Shown piece after piece: positions 46,676 through 59,777 of a stretch of 64,000 nucleotides of DNA; positions within the stretch are counted from its first letter, which is position 1, and every line of letters starts with the position of its first letter. Where the stretch lies: positions 1 to 64,000 of the forward strand of contig JASANE010003215.1 in assembly GCA_030248225.1 (NCBI GenBank). Direction: 5' to 3'. Made by a program: the position numbers and the translations under genes. The stretch comes from Trileptium ribeirensis (Eukaryota; Nematoda; Enoplea; Enoplida; Thoracostomopsidae). Below the pieces are notes generated by a model. It was not told the origin of the DNA and searched no databases. It worked only from the letters and a program-made list of their open reading frames with translations.

Positions 46676-47804
46676 TGTTGGACCACGGTTCTGGAGTCAA
46701 CCGTTGGTTATCAGCCGACCAGCATAGTTTTGGACTGTTTGACGACCACAGCACCACGACGGGTCGACGGCTGGGCGACGTCCAATTCCAATGTACGTTT
46801 GACTGCAAGGAAACTTCTCTTATTACTATACGAAGTAAATATTCGCAAAGCACTGCTTCAACACTGGTTCATGAATTCGCGCAGTTTACAACTGAAGGTC
46901 TGTATGCATTTTATACCTTATTTTGCTAATAATACAATAGCGTAAAAACCAATGATCATGAATGATAATAACAAAATTATTTGAGAAACCATACAGAAAC
47001 AGGGGAGTAAAAGCGGAGAGATAAAAGTGGTGCGCCATAACAGATTTCCTCGTACTTCGTTGATATAATTAGGTATTTTATTATCAAGTTTTATTGGCTA
47101 CATAATCGATATAAAATATAAATACAACGAACCTTCGAAGTAATTTCACCTTGCACTTCTGCGCACGCAACTACAACTAAATCATAATATAATGAGGGAA
47201 AATCAATAAATAGATAAATTTTTAGCGGAAATTCATTAAGGTGCTGTGAGCTGACAACACGTGGGTTTTCACCTGTACCAAGCACGAGACTTATATAGAA
47301 CTATTTATATGGATAAAATTGCTTAATTTTCTTAACTAAAATTTGATTCATTTTAATAAAGCAAGTTGAAAAATTGTTTAGCTATCACCAGATAGTTGAT
47401 AAATATGTTCCCCTAACAAACTTATGATGAGCTTCTCAAAAATGTGGGGATTTTTAGGATTATCGATCGGACACTAATCTGAATTGAACAAGACTATTGT
47501 CGAAAAAAACTAACAATTTTCTAAATTATTTTTATTTACTTTTTCATTTTACAAATAACAGGATTCATTACTTATTGAACACTATATTATATATATACCG
47601 ACCACGCGAGCGTACGTAGGATGTATGGGCAAGACGTAGGATCGAAATATAAAGGATTCGAGACGCTTTGTACAAAAATGGCTTTAAATTGATAATTGTT
47701 ACAATTGTTATTTCAAATTATTTATTCAGATTATGTCAAGGTCACCCTACGACAGTGGGGAAAACATAACATGAGTACGGTAGGAGACAATTTTGATGTT
47801 AAAT

Positions 47805-47885
47805 TTTAATTTTAGGCTAAGCTAAGGATTATTCGTACGCTTAGACATAAGTTTACAGTGAGCATTATGTCAAGGCTTAATATTT
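47805..47885. repeat. TAAGCC-rich dispersed repeat, copy 4
   Basis: TTTAGGCTAAGCTAAGGATT and ACGCTTAGACATAAG share the family theme; the copy is diverged. Confidence 0.4.
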
Positions 47886-49229
47886 GCCATATGCTCAAAG
47901 CGACACAATATTGCAGAGAGTCTTGTCACAATTATTTTATAATTCAGCAGTGATTGCTCTTAACGGTATTAAATGGGTTATAAAACTTTAGAAACTACTC
48001 GGAAACAAACAAATTAAGTGCTTCGAAGAATTGGATTATCACAATTATGTTCAGTGATAAAAAGATTAGCTTCTATTCTTCACATATCCTAGCGATGCAA
48101 GCGATCAAAACTGTACAAATCGCGTGGGTGTAAATTTAATTAAAATTTACACTATCGCTCAAATAAACCATTTGTTCGTAAATTGATGCATTTATCGAAG
48201 CTCCTTAATCAACCGAGAGCACTTCGTTGACATAATTATGTATTTTATTGTCAAGTTGTATATACGATGCTCAGAGCCAAACGATTCAGGTTCAGTCTAC
48301 AGATACGGCAAAAAATGGTTCAAGATTGTACGAAATAAAACTTATATCAAGAAAGAAAGCGTCAACGCTGCATATGATAACTTCATGGATGGTACAGTTG
48401 AATTTTTGCAACAACGCGTGCAGCGACAGTTAACAACTCCGACAACTGTTTTGTCATTAAACTTAAAATCTTGAAAACATATAATACACGAACCAACAAG
48501 TGAACTATATATAGCTGCTTTTAGAGCTATTAAGAGCCAAACGAGGTTATCTCAGCTGTTCTTGCTATTGTATTATACATAAGTGTTATTATTATGTTTG
48601 TTCTTTTAGAAAATATCGTTTAAAAAAGACCAGAGCTTTTCCAGGTACATTAATCTCAGCTCGGCTGGGTTGTCACAGATTTTGTGCTGAGCCCAACCTC
48701 GCCGATCGTGATGTCCAAAGAGCCGCAGCCGAGCCTAGTGCCTAAATCCTCAACTCTAGCTTTCAGCTTGTGCTTCGGTAAATCTTCTACTCTAGAAATA
48801 TGTTGGTGCTGCGAAGTCAAGTCTTCGACCTTCAACGAACTTGTAACAACAGTTCAAAGCTGGCGGTCCGCAAAATCTGCATACATATTCTTAACGAAGT
48901 GTGCGAACTCAGATTCTATGGAGATGTTTAAATTATATGCATAATTTTATGTGGCCCATTCTATTGAACAATATCGGAGAATGCACAAATTAGATGCTCC
49001 TCGTAGGGAGAAATTAGGTAAATGTTCTTCGTTTGGTTTGGATAAAGTGTACCTGCAAACATTTCGTTTTTGCGTCATTTTCAAAAAAATTTGAGAGCAA
49101 AACTTGACTAATGCACAGTGACTTGCAAGGTAATTACAGGAAATTAGTGATTTGAGGATAACAATTATTACATCTTCAAGCAACGAGTATTTCGTGCAAC
49201 CTTTACGCATATTTGCCGCAACGGCTCAT

Positions 49230-49316
49230 TGAAACTACATCGTTTGGCTCCAAACTTCATGCATTAGCCACTACGCTATCCAGGAGCTGTTGCTCGTCTC
49301 CATAAGAAACCTCACA
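49230..49316 (-). repeat. SINE-like repeat (GAGCAACAGCTCC family, copy d)
   Basis: On the minus strand, GACGAGCAACAGCTCCTGGA runs into TAGCGTAGTGGCTAATGC, which looks like a pol III A box in a tRNA-derived head. A weak B-box-like AGTTTCAATGAGCC follows about 35 bases on. No canonical cloverleaf was drawn. Confidence 0.45.
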
Positions 49317-52300
49317 AACCGATTGAATAGCAGCTAACCTGCAAACGCACACCGAGGACTAATCTCGGTAAGTAACTCGTTACGTAATGCACAATGTCTG
49401 TAACGTATGTGTAACAACGAAAGGGCTAATATAGGTAGTTTAATTCTTGAAACATAGCTCACCCTGTAGTGTCGAAAGCTGCAGTATCGCAGTTTATCGG
49501 AACGCTTATATCTTGGAAAACGTTGAAAGTCCAATAGTTTATGCGAAGCATATAACTAAATAATGTAAATCTCATGATCTAATACATGTATTCGGTAAGG
49601 GGCTGAGAGTCTCCAGTTAAAATTATAAACTTTAGCAAACATACAGAAACATTTAAATACTTACGGGGCAGTAGAAATATAATAAAGTATCTGATATATC
49701 CAGGCGTTGCTAAAAGGTTTGTATATACCTATAAGTATACCTATAAGTATATACCCATCCAATCACTGGAACACCTAGTATCCAAAGAACACATGGACAA
49801 CTTTTTATGTTTCACCTGTATCATAAAGCCTTCAATTAGTGTCAAATTTACATAACGAAATAAATATATTATTTAAGACCAATTGCAGCGAGAACAAATT
49901 TATATTTCATACATAAAATTGTATTTGCAGTCTGTGGGAGTATTGAATTTTGATAAATTTGAAAATCTCAAATGGCTGCTCCATTAAGTACTGTCTTTGA
50001 AATTGAATGAACATCATTTTGGCAGCAATAACCTCTAATAATAATTGCGAAATGTAAACTCGTGAAAAAACGGTTTACCATGTGTTAATGAGTTTTATCC
50101 GGTATGTGACTGTGCATATATTTATAAAGTCTGTGGTGATACGAACCATAGTGAAGACCATTTTAGTTTGATATATAAAACATATGTATTGCCTAGGAAA
50201 CATATATTGGGACGAGAATAATTTGTCGAGACAACGTGTTAGTACTAAACGAAGTCACATTAAATAAGAAAATGTCGAAATCAATTTCCATATGTATTTG
50301 GTGGCTGTCTGTACATTCTGCACGTGGAATGTGAAATGACAATGCAAGATTCAGTTATTTTGTTTAAGTTTATAAATAACAGAACTTTGTGCAGAAAATG
50401 TTCTAACAGTATAGTGAGTGGGAAATGTATTTTAAACTGCAGTATCTATGAAGGAATGTACGTAGCCATCATTTTCTTGGATTCATCAAAAATCGGTTTT
50501 GCTGCTGCAGAGATGTTGATTTAAAAAATTCAGTGTTAAAATGAGCTTCCACATATTCGTTATTATTTTTGGTCAAACTGATATGAATTAATGAGGTAAA
50601 ATTTACCAACTTTAACAAAAAATATTTGGAAGCAAAATACTGCTCAAATTAGGTAGAATCTCTACGATGATAAAAATTTGGCAGTTTTCAATAATCTAGC
50701 TAGCGCCGCTTATTGGTTTCAAGAAAAAGTTTGTCCTCTTAAATATTATGAGAAATATTCAAAAATTGCGTATTTAGTCATTGCGAGGTTATAATTCTTT
50801 TTATGTGACATATGCTTTATATATATTTGTATGTAGCTGCTATGAAAACAAATAGTACGCTAGCGCTTACCGGAAATGTGTTATTACTGAAAATTGCTGC
50901 AAGGCGTTCTTATAAATGATTGCCGTACTTTATTACCTTTGCGGTTTGAATGTCAAATCCATATAATGAACTAATGTTTTACCGAGTTAAAACAGATGCA
51001 ATTCAATTGGCTTGGTTAGAGATAAGTCGCATTAAATCGACTGGCCCTTACTTTAATCAGCTCATATTACTGTGGTGCTATAAAAGATATTTCTAACAGG
51101 GATGCTGAGATTTTACGAGATGGCTTTCGCTCTATGAATTTCTAATAGAAAAACCAAAAACCGCTAAACATGATATGTGACACAGACCAAATTCTTTCTC
51201 ACTTTCAATGTGGGTGTGTGTCTAAAGCAGGATTCTTGTAGTACAAGTAGGAAATACGTCTTTGCAACGATTTCCTTACCTACAGCTTTTGAGATATGAT
51301 GCAGGTGGATTGGTATACCGTTGAGTGGTTAGAAAACGAGCAGCTTATTGCAGCGAGTTTGACGGTGGCAGTACCCCCGTCGTCGCCTTTTGTCTAAGTT
51401 TCGACACCATAACAAAAGTTCTATTCATTACCTATTGGAAACAGTCGTTATACGGTAGAGTCTTTATGTAACGTGTTACATAACTAGATCTGTTTAATGG
51501 TTTGTTATAGACATATGTAGTTGTCGAATTTGTGCAGTTATGAAATCGGAAAATACAGGCACACACAAAGATATATACAAAGCGTCAGCAAATGGCGAAA
51601 TCTCAAACTACCATTGTTTAAGTAACCATGAAACCACGTGGCGTCCGCCGCAATGCTCGCTGATTAAACAAAAAGAAGTAGCTATATTTTGATATCCTTG
51701 TTCCATTTTTTTGGAAAATTTATCTGTCTGTTTAAATAAACCATATAATTCTTGCCACTTCAATTTTAAAAGTACACTTTGTTGGCATTGGAACTCTATA
51801 ACTATATGCATAGTGGCCGGTTTTTGACTGAAGTGTTTATAATAGCCATAAACGCTAATACAGTTTAAAAAGATTTTAATACGTTTAAATGATGCACACA
51901 TTGTTTTACAAATACTGCTATGTAATTAGCGAGTGATGCGAGTCGACAGAATGAAATAATATCAAAAATATATGGAAGTTGTCTGATAAATAATTCCAAA
52001 AAATCTGTACCAACTTTAAACCTATTCAAAGATATGGGTTACTCTAATTAGGTATATTTTATCGCCACCAGAGTAAAGAGAACATTGATGTAAAAATTGC
52101 CCGGCTCTCAGGTACGATTAGTTGTTCCGAATGTGTGAGTACACTTAAGTGCGGACAAAATGGTTGTTGTTTCGTCAACTCCAGAAGTGAATTGTGCATG
52201 AATTCATAATGTGTTCGTCATTAATCGCAGTGTAGCGAAACCGATCAGGGTATCTGTGACGTCTGAGTACAATTTAGGTACGTTTACATTAACATGTTCC

Positions 52301-55300
52301 ACTGCCAACGCTTATCAACTTTCACAAATGACATGCTGAATTGAATTGAACAGCACTGTACGCGATCTATTGAAGTATAAAAGTGTACGATCAGGAGGCG
52401 CGATAACTGTCATGTTGCATGTGAACGCAGTCGGTAAATCACAATAGCACCAAACTAGTGGACATCGCCTAGCATTCTATATAGCGATTTGTGATGGCGT
52501 AAACACAAAAATCACGATTTGCCGATTTTCAGATACTGTACTAAGATGACAATTTAACAACCCAAGCAAAAAATTATTTCCAAAATTTTCGGTACAGGGG
52601 TACCTCTGGTATCCCAACAAATAAAAAATATTATCAATATGACCCTAATAGTTGTTTTATTAACACTATTGTCGATGTATAGTCAAATTTCTCAAAATTA
52701 TTGCTATATCTTCAAAATTACATAATTTTAGGCTTGAGGAGCTAATGCAAAAGCCCCTGAAACTTTAATATCAGCTCTGGAACAGAAGTCTTTAATCATG
52801 GTCTTTAATTTCGATACAGCTGTCACCAGAAATACACATAAATTCGGTTAAAACTGTACACCAAGTTTGAAGCTAACCTTAAATACGAAGTTCATCAGTA
52901 AAACTACTAAAAAGACACTACATGGAGTGTTCAGACATATTATATTAGAAATTGGAAATTTCGTGATATGTACAATTTCGAAAATGTGATAAACAAATTC
53001 GGAAATAGAATTAACAGATTTCTGCTTTGAATATAATTATCGTTTACAAAGGGGGGCCACTGGGATAACGTTACTTTTCCTTCTCGAACGGGAAATCCTT
53101 GAGTAAAATATATAATGGCGTACACGACGAACCTTATTTGGATGTACTGAGAGTAAATTCAGTCAAAATAACTTAACTATTCCAGAGGTATTATGTGGCA
53201 ACAAATTTGGAGGTTATATACTGACCGCCTAAGTCGGCAAATTTCCAACTGTACCGTAATAATTGGACATAATGATAATTGGAAAAACAGAAACAGAAAT
53301 AGAAAAGAACAAGACGCAATATAGAATCAAATTCCTAATATTCTGGTATATAATTAGCCGCTACAAGATTATAATTCAGAAGCGTGTAACAATTCGATTG
53401 GACCGTCGGCGCCGCAAACTTCAGCTTGGATACAGCCAAAAGTAGTAAAAGATACTATAGTATCTATAAGTTTGCTGAAAAATAGCATAATGGACTATAT
53501 TCCTGTTCTACGAAGCTGTAGATTAGATATAAAATCCATTTTCTAGAATTTAGTGCACTAAAGACACAATGATAGTGGGAAATAATGCAATATAATCAAA
53601 GAGGATAGTTTTCAGTAGAAATAAAAAGGTTTAGATTCAGTAATTCCGATTAAAACCAAAAACGCATTAAAATAAACCTGTTGAGCCTTCGTCGAAATCG
53701 ATTCGACTGTTCGTTATAACGCTATAATTGTCATCAAGTATATCGCTAAATATTGGCACCTGCTATAAGACATTATTTATATTATACCAGGCCCAAATAC
53801 TGATGGTTGTTGGAAACAAGTAAACTAAATTCGATAATTCCCTATCATTTTCGAAATTGTAAGGTTGCTATCAAGTGGTCATCTGAGAAGCATTTTGCAC
53901 AACTCTTGTCTATATATTGGAGTGACAAATGTGAGCCAGGAAGACCTATATTATCGGAGTCAGTTTATTGTATTTAATAAATTTAAAAATTTTTAGGTCC
54001 AAATAAAAAGGATGACCTAAAGAAATTTTGAGAATTACTTTGCATTTAATTTCCCCAACTAAAACTTACATTGGCCTCCCACATCCGTAATAGTTGAGAT
54101 TCTTAAATTGCAGTAGTTTTATAACTATTAGGAATAAATATTTTAGGGAAAAAGGCAATTCGTTCTATGGCAATTTACAGTTGTCAAATGTTGAACACAG
54201 AATGTGCAAATTTTCATTTGTAAAAATAACACAAGGTGACTCAAATGCTTTGCCTGTAGACGCCACAAATAAGTTAATACCACAGGCTCTGCTGAGACCG
54301 TTGGTTAGCAACATAATTTGTGTCTGGTTATACGTACCCTTAAGTAATATGAGCCTGGTATGCTGTCAAAAGTTTAAACATTCCTACATACTCAGTTCCA
54401 AATTTTTGACCCTTTTTAGTCCACGATTTTTACCCCGAGCACTCGGTGGTCTAGAAGAATATAGAACCTTTTGCACAGCATTAAGAATGGTAGGTTATTT
54501 ACAAAATAATAGGCTATGTGACTGACAGACGCGAATCGTCCGGCTACATCACAACTTCCCTTCATACCTATACCGCCATCACAGGTCACATGTACATTGA
54601 ATGAAACGAATGAAGAAGTTTCGCTAAATTTGCTCATTTGAACTTCTTATTCAACTTTCCTAGAAATCTCAGCGTAATTTACATCAATTTTGGCAATAAA
54701 GAGAGCTATAGACATTTATTAACTGGTTTAGAGAATATTACGGTAATAATTATACTGAAAGCGTTCCGTTCTAGTGTTACTGTGAAAATTAGCGCACCAA
54801 ACACAGGTCCAATGTTAGTTATCAGCAATCAATTGTGACCGGTTGATATATAGGCAAATTGATTAGCCTTGGAGTTTCATTGCACGTATAAACATACTGT
54901 TCAATTTCTATCAACATTACCTAAATATCATATATTAAGATGTATTTGCAACCAATATTACCTGCCATGTAACCGTATTTTAATTTTATGAAATAAGTAT
55001 TTTAATCTGATAAAATTTATATTAACTTACGTGTAATAAGACGCATACATCAGAACCGATTTCGGTAGCAAAAAGCGGTTGTTCAGTCACCCTCGTAAAC
55101 CCGAAAAGTTAAAGAAAAGTATTTTGACAGCAGGTTACGTTCTTTGACTATATCTAATCATTAATACATTAAGCACTTCAGCAACCAGTTCTTTTATTAT
55201 ATGTACGCGTTCTAATAATTCTTTTTAGCGATGTATATCTCTACCGCGTAGACGGGAGCAACACTAACAACATGACAAATTTATTCAGTAATAATATTGT

Positions 55301-55727
55301 AAAAATAAATTTTGGTCAATTGGTCAATTTAAAAATTCAAATTTATGGATTTCATAAGAGTGAGTGTAAAATCCAACAATAATTTCATACAAAATGTTGA
55401 AGTTTTAAAAATATTAAGATTTTTACTCATTTCAAAAACACAGGTGAAGCTTGCTGAGTTTCAGCTAGGTGATTGTTTACTATTTTCGATACTCAAACAC
55501 CTAAATCAAAGGTTGCAGCCGAACATAAACTAACAGATCTATAAACTTTTTAAGAATGTGAACAAAAAGAAAGGAGAGACGTGCTGCTGGGCGAAAATGA
55601 GCTAAAAATTTGGAGCAACAGCTGCAGTAAAACAAGCTGCAGATTTTTTTGTCCCTGCCTTTCATAAACTGATGCAGTTGTTATAGCGTAAAATGCGAAG
55701 CTGTTTGATAACCGAGTTTGCGTGTGC

Positions 55728-55785
55728 TCTGTTATTCGTTCGCTTTTGATATTTCTTAAGGACCAAGTAACAGCTCCTTAATAAA
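55728..55785 (+). repeat. GAGCAACAGCTCC-core dispersed repeat, copy e
   Basis: TCGTTCGCTTTTGATATTTC, TTAAGGACCAAG and TAACAGCTCCTTAATA parallel copies a and b. Confidence 0.5.
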
Positions 55786-56442
55786 GAGTGCTTAGTTTGC
55801 GCGAGTACAAATGATTGAGGTTTAATTTGTCAAACGTTTGTCAAAAATTGAGCAAATTATACATTTACGAGGCAAAGGGTAAGTCAACATCAACAATCAC
55901 GCTCTATTAAATTAAAGATGGCTTTTCGTCGTACACATACGCTTAATTATTTATATGAGTTACTATTGGCTCTTCTTTGTTAGGAATATAACGACTGTCG
56001 GCAAAACATGCAATTTCCTATTAATTTCCGTTATTGTAAGGTCTATTTTGAAATAATTTCTGATGCAGCTTATACTGAATATACCATTGTGCGTCATTTC
56101 CCAATACAGAACTAAAATCAAATTTTTAAGTTAATCATCCAAGGTTATTAAGCTATCTCACAAATTACGTAAATGCGAAGTTAGAAATAGTATTGAATTT
56201 TGCCGCAGCGATTCAGAACAGATTACATTAAAACTGTACAATGTCTCGTGTGTTAATCTACCCCAGCATAGTAATCAAATGTCATAACACAATCTACAAA
56301 AGAGTATGCCACACAACGAGCATCATCGGAATGCATTGCTGCTCATCGGCTGGAATACATAGCTTCTCTTAACTGCTTGACTGTTGGAATCCTTGTAGGT
56401 GGTAGAACCCGTAAGAACCCTGGGAAGTAGTCGAAATGATCA

Positions 56443-56893
56443 GGGACGTAGGTAGAGATTTCTCCACAGGGTTTACTGAATTTTATTTGGTGAGGCACAG
56501 TTTAAAACGCAGAATTTGTTTGTAAGCCAGAACCTTGTAGAGAGAGCATTTTTTTGACAACGGACAAAAGCGTAGGCGTGTCACCGCTAACATAACTAAC
56601 TTTATAAACCTAACCTTGTTGTTTATTAAATATACACAATTAAAATTATTCACTGAAAAATACAGTGTAATATACGAGAAAAACCATCGCTATTGTTGGT
56701 AATACCTGAGAATCAAGTTTATCCACCATCAATTGGTGAAATAAATGAATAAAGAGCGAATAAATGTCACAAACAGGCATTGGCAGAAAAATATACATAT
56801 TTTAGTAGAATAGTTTGTAACATCATGGACGTAATTACGAATTTCTCCACGAGGGGTATTGTATTTTACTTGGTGGGGCACAGTTTAAAACGC
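56443..56893. repeat. Two direct copies of a ~67-bp sequence, 384 bp apart
   Basis: 56443-56510 and 56827-56893 share GGACGTA, ATTTCTCCAC, TTTTAYTTGGTGRGGCACAG and TTTAAAACGC. They may be the two ends of a small element or dispersed copies of one repeat. Confidence 0.65.
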
Positions 56894-57539
56894 GCGTGAC
56901 ACACGTTAACGGGTACTTCCTTTTCGGTATCCTTTATTAAGGTATTTAATTTATTTAGGTTTGGTTAATTAAATATTCTACTTGCTTTATTGTGTATAGC
57001 TTGGATTTTACGTTCAACAGCGCTGCAAAGGTTCTAAATTTGTATGCATAGCACACCGTTAAATGTCTGTTTAATCCTAGTAGTGTTTTATTAAAACCTT
57101 AACGCGGCTATTCCTGGAGTGAACACAATGAGTGACGAGTAAATTCTAAATACACTTGCTGTTTGGCTGACAACAAACTGGATCTTTTTACCGATTGGAT
57201 CTTTTTACACATATGTCTTAAATCATACATGCTCAAGGTCCGAGAAACAAGGAGGGGGGAGGCAGCCGGGGTCGGCAGGGGGGGCCAGGTCACCTCGGGG
57301 GTAATGCCTCCCTTACCCCCTATGAACATGCTTGTTCTGTATGTAGCGCAACCCAAATGTAATAGTGAATTAATGCTTACTTATAACAGCTTCAACAGAT
57401 AATGCCGTCACTATGGAAAACCTATGTTTAGGAAAACGTCAAACATGTAACAACATGGTTGCATTCGATCTATTTAAGTAAAGCCGTTCAAATATGAAGC
57501 TCTTATTGTCGAAATTTATGTCAAATACACGTATTACAG

Positions 57540-59777
57540 GAAACAGAAAACTCGGCGGACGATGATAGTTCTGTGGGTGATGACAGCTCAGCGGATGACG
57601 GCACTCCATTGATCTCTATTGCAAAGCAGAAACGCAGTAGCCCACGACATAAAATTGCAGACTGTTGATGCTGTTGTTGAGCGAGCTGCGAATCAGGTAC
57701 AGGCGTCGCATCAACTACAGGAGGTTGACAGAGGGCCAGATCAGCTTCAACCCCATAGTGACATCACAGACCCATCACGATGCCGTCCACGTCAGCATTG
57801 CACGGAATTTGGATGCGACGGAGATGTTGAGGGAGTTTGTACCGACTGTTTAAGCCTACTCTGCTACTACCATTCCCATAACCCAAGCGAATGTTCGCAA
57901 CATGCCGAGGTGGATGTGTCTGCTATGGATACACTTGAACAAACAGGTGCAGTAAACCAACAGCATTCAGCATCTTTACAGTCAACTGTGTTTGAAAAGA
58001 AATTGGCAGTTGAAGGACCGCAAGTCCAGGCTAGACGTAGAGCAAATCCCGATGGTTGGAAACGCAATATTGCGAAGCATGCAAGAAACCAAGGCTTACC
58101 GTATACATCAGCTGCTGGTAAAAACAAACCGGCGAGGAGACAGATTGGGCGTCGCTGCCACGATTCGTGCCGGCAACAGTGCAAAACCATCAGCAATGCT
58201 GATAGAGAGGCAATATTGAACGCCTACTGGGAATCGGGAAATATTGAAGCTCAACGACGTTTTCTTATAAGCCATATCGAAACAACGGCCACTAAACAGA
58301 AGATGACTGATGGTAATTTTAGACGGCAGCAGTCGCGAAAATACAACTCGACAGTTGGACTCGGGAACGCTATACCAGTTTGCAAACCGTTTTTTCTGTC
58401 TACTCTCGGAATTTCCAATCGCCAGGTAACTACCGCTCAACAACGGCGAGGTTGTCCCTGATCCTCGAGGCAAGCACCACCAGCAGCAAAAACCCTGCTT
58501 CATTCGTGGCCGTGAGTTAGTTCACGATCACATTAACCTTTTCCCAAGGGTGAAAGCCACTACGTTCGACGAGATTCGGCCAAGCAGTAACTGAGCAGTG
58601 AACTTACCGTTGCGAAGATGTTCCGATTATATTTAATATGGATTGCTGAAAGGCTAAAACCGAAAAATTTTCATACGATCAGTTAGCAGTAAGTTATTCG
58701 GCATATTGGAAGTTCTTTCATCAAGACTTTAACTGGTCCTTTTTTAAACCAAAAAAATGACGCATGCGCGTTATGTGAAAACATACGAGGCATTTCTGAG
58801 CTTAGTGAGGAAGAAAAAGCCGAACATGAAGCACAGGTTTCCGCAAAAAACGCTGCCCGGAACGCTAAGGAACACATAAAGGCTCATCTGATCGACTCGC
58901 AGGTCCTTCTATGCTTCGATCTTCAACAAGTACTATATGGTCCCCATAGTAACATTGGTGACTTGTTTTATAAACGGTTGCTTTCTTGTTATAATCTTAC
59001 TGTGTATGATGTTGGTAGGAAAAAGGCATTTTGCTACTTCTGGACAGAAGAACAAGGGCGACGGGGGCCATCTGAAATCGGTTCGGCTGTGTGGGACTGC
59101 CTCAAAAATACTCCGACATTGGCAAAACGGTTGCTTACTTATTCTGAGACTCCACGAGCAGCCAGAATCGGAACACTAGCATTGCTGCTATGCTTGGACA
59201 CGCCGCGTGGAATAAAGAGTTTAAATTTGATGCCATACGGTTGCACTTTTTTGAAAAGAACCACGGACAGAACGAAGGGGATTCTGTCCATTCAGTTATC
59301 GAAACTGCTAAGCAACGTGCCGGCTCTATCATCGCTCCTTCACAATACCAGACTATGATTCGAATGGCTAACTCGAAAAATTGCTACGACGCTGTCGAAT
59401 TCGATCACACATCGTTTAAAGATTTTAGCCAAGCGGCTACGAATTATGGCATAAAATCATCTCGGAAAACATTGCTGGCTGACGGATCGGCAGGAGCCGA
59501 TATGAACCGGAACAAACTAAGAGTTCTTGATCTTAGAAAATCAGAAGAAGGCATCTTTTACATTAAATTCAATTATGGTGATGATTACATGCGTTTAGAA
59601 CTCTAGAAAACTCGCGGAAGATCATTCAGTTTGAAAAATTATGTTCCCAAGTCATTGTACACTGTACCAGTTGGCATAGATAAAGATAAAATGCACGATC
59701 TGAAATCCCTGTTTCGTCGAGTCATTAATAGTGATGCAGATAAAATGTATTATAACTCACTGAAAATAGCAAACTAA
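57540..59777 (+). pseudogene. Decayed DDE-like transposase gene of an uncharacterised metazoan family
   Basis: Sense begins after a possible acceptor (ACGTATTACAG, 57539): SADDDSSVGDDSSADDGTPL, then shifts frame into 57619-58458, which has a Cys/His cluster (CTEFGCDGDVEGVCTDC, CYYHSHNPSECSQH), a basic stretch and KPFFLSTLGISNRQVTTA. Later frames give RGRELVHDHINLFPRVKA, YWKFFHQDFNWSFFKPK, DACALCENIRGISEL, VLLCFDLQQVLYGP, LSCYNLTVYDVGRKKAFCYF, RLHFFEKNHGQNEGDSVHSV and SLKNYVPKSLYTVPVG, ending at TAA 59777. This order matches a widespread family of long transposon proteins in arthropods, molluscs and cnidarians that I know only as uncharacterised. FDLQ, YS(D/E) and NEGDSxHS are the likely acidic catalytic sites. 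I count at least four frameshifts (57660, 58440, 58760 in an A7 run, 59150) and an in-frame TAG at 59604. Termini were not found. Confidence 0.75.

Larger units (their letters stand above)
46676..57539. other. Long AT-rich intergenic stretch, no supported gene
   Basis: Contents noted: a TAAGCC-type repeat at 47805-47885, a pair of related 45-bp segments at 47050-47095 and 48218-48262, a SINE-like minus-strand copy at 49230-49316, a GAGCAACA-core copy at 55728-55785, a related pair at 56443-56510 and 56827-56893, and a G-rich block at 57245-57300. A possible chain of minus-strand exons at 54070-55091 is described among the findings. Other open frames are short and lack domains. Confidence 0.4.

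Noticed and set aside
48238..48474. 78-codon frame with a plausible-looking basic protein
   Set aside because: Its start lies in a small repeated segment and no homology or splice context supports it.
54094..54525. 143-codon plus-strand frame
   Set aside because: Sequence has no domain and codon content resembles translated AT-rich noncoding DNA.
57867..58503. Minus-strand frames of 109 and 131 codons
   Set aside because: They are antisense shadows of the transposase pseudogene.
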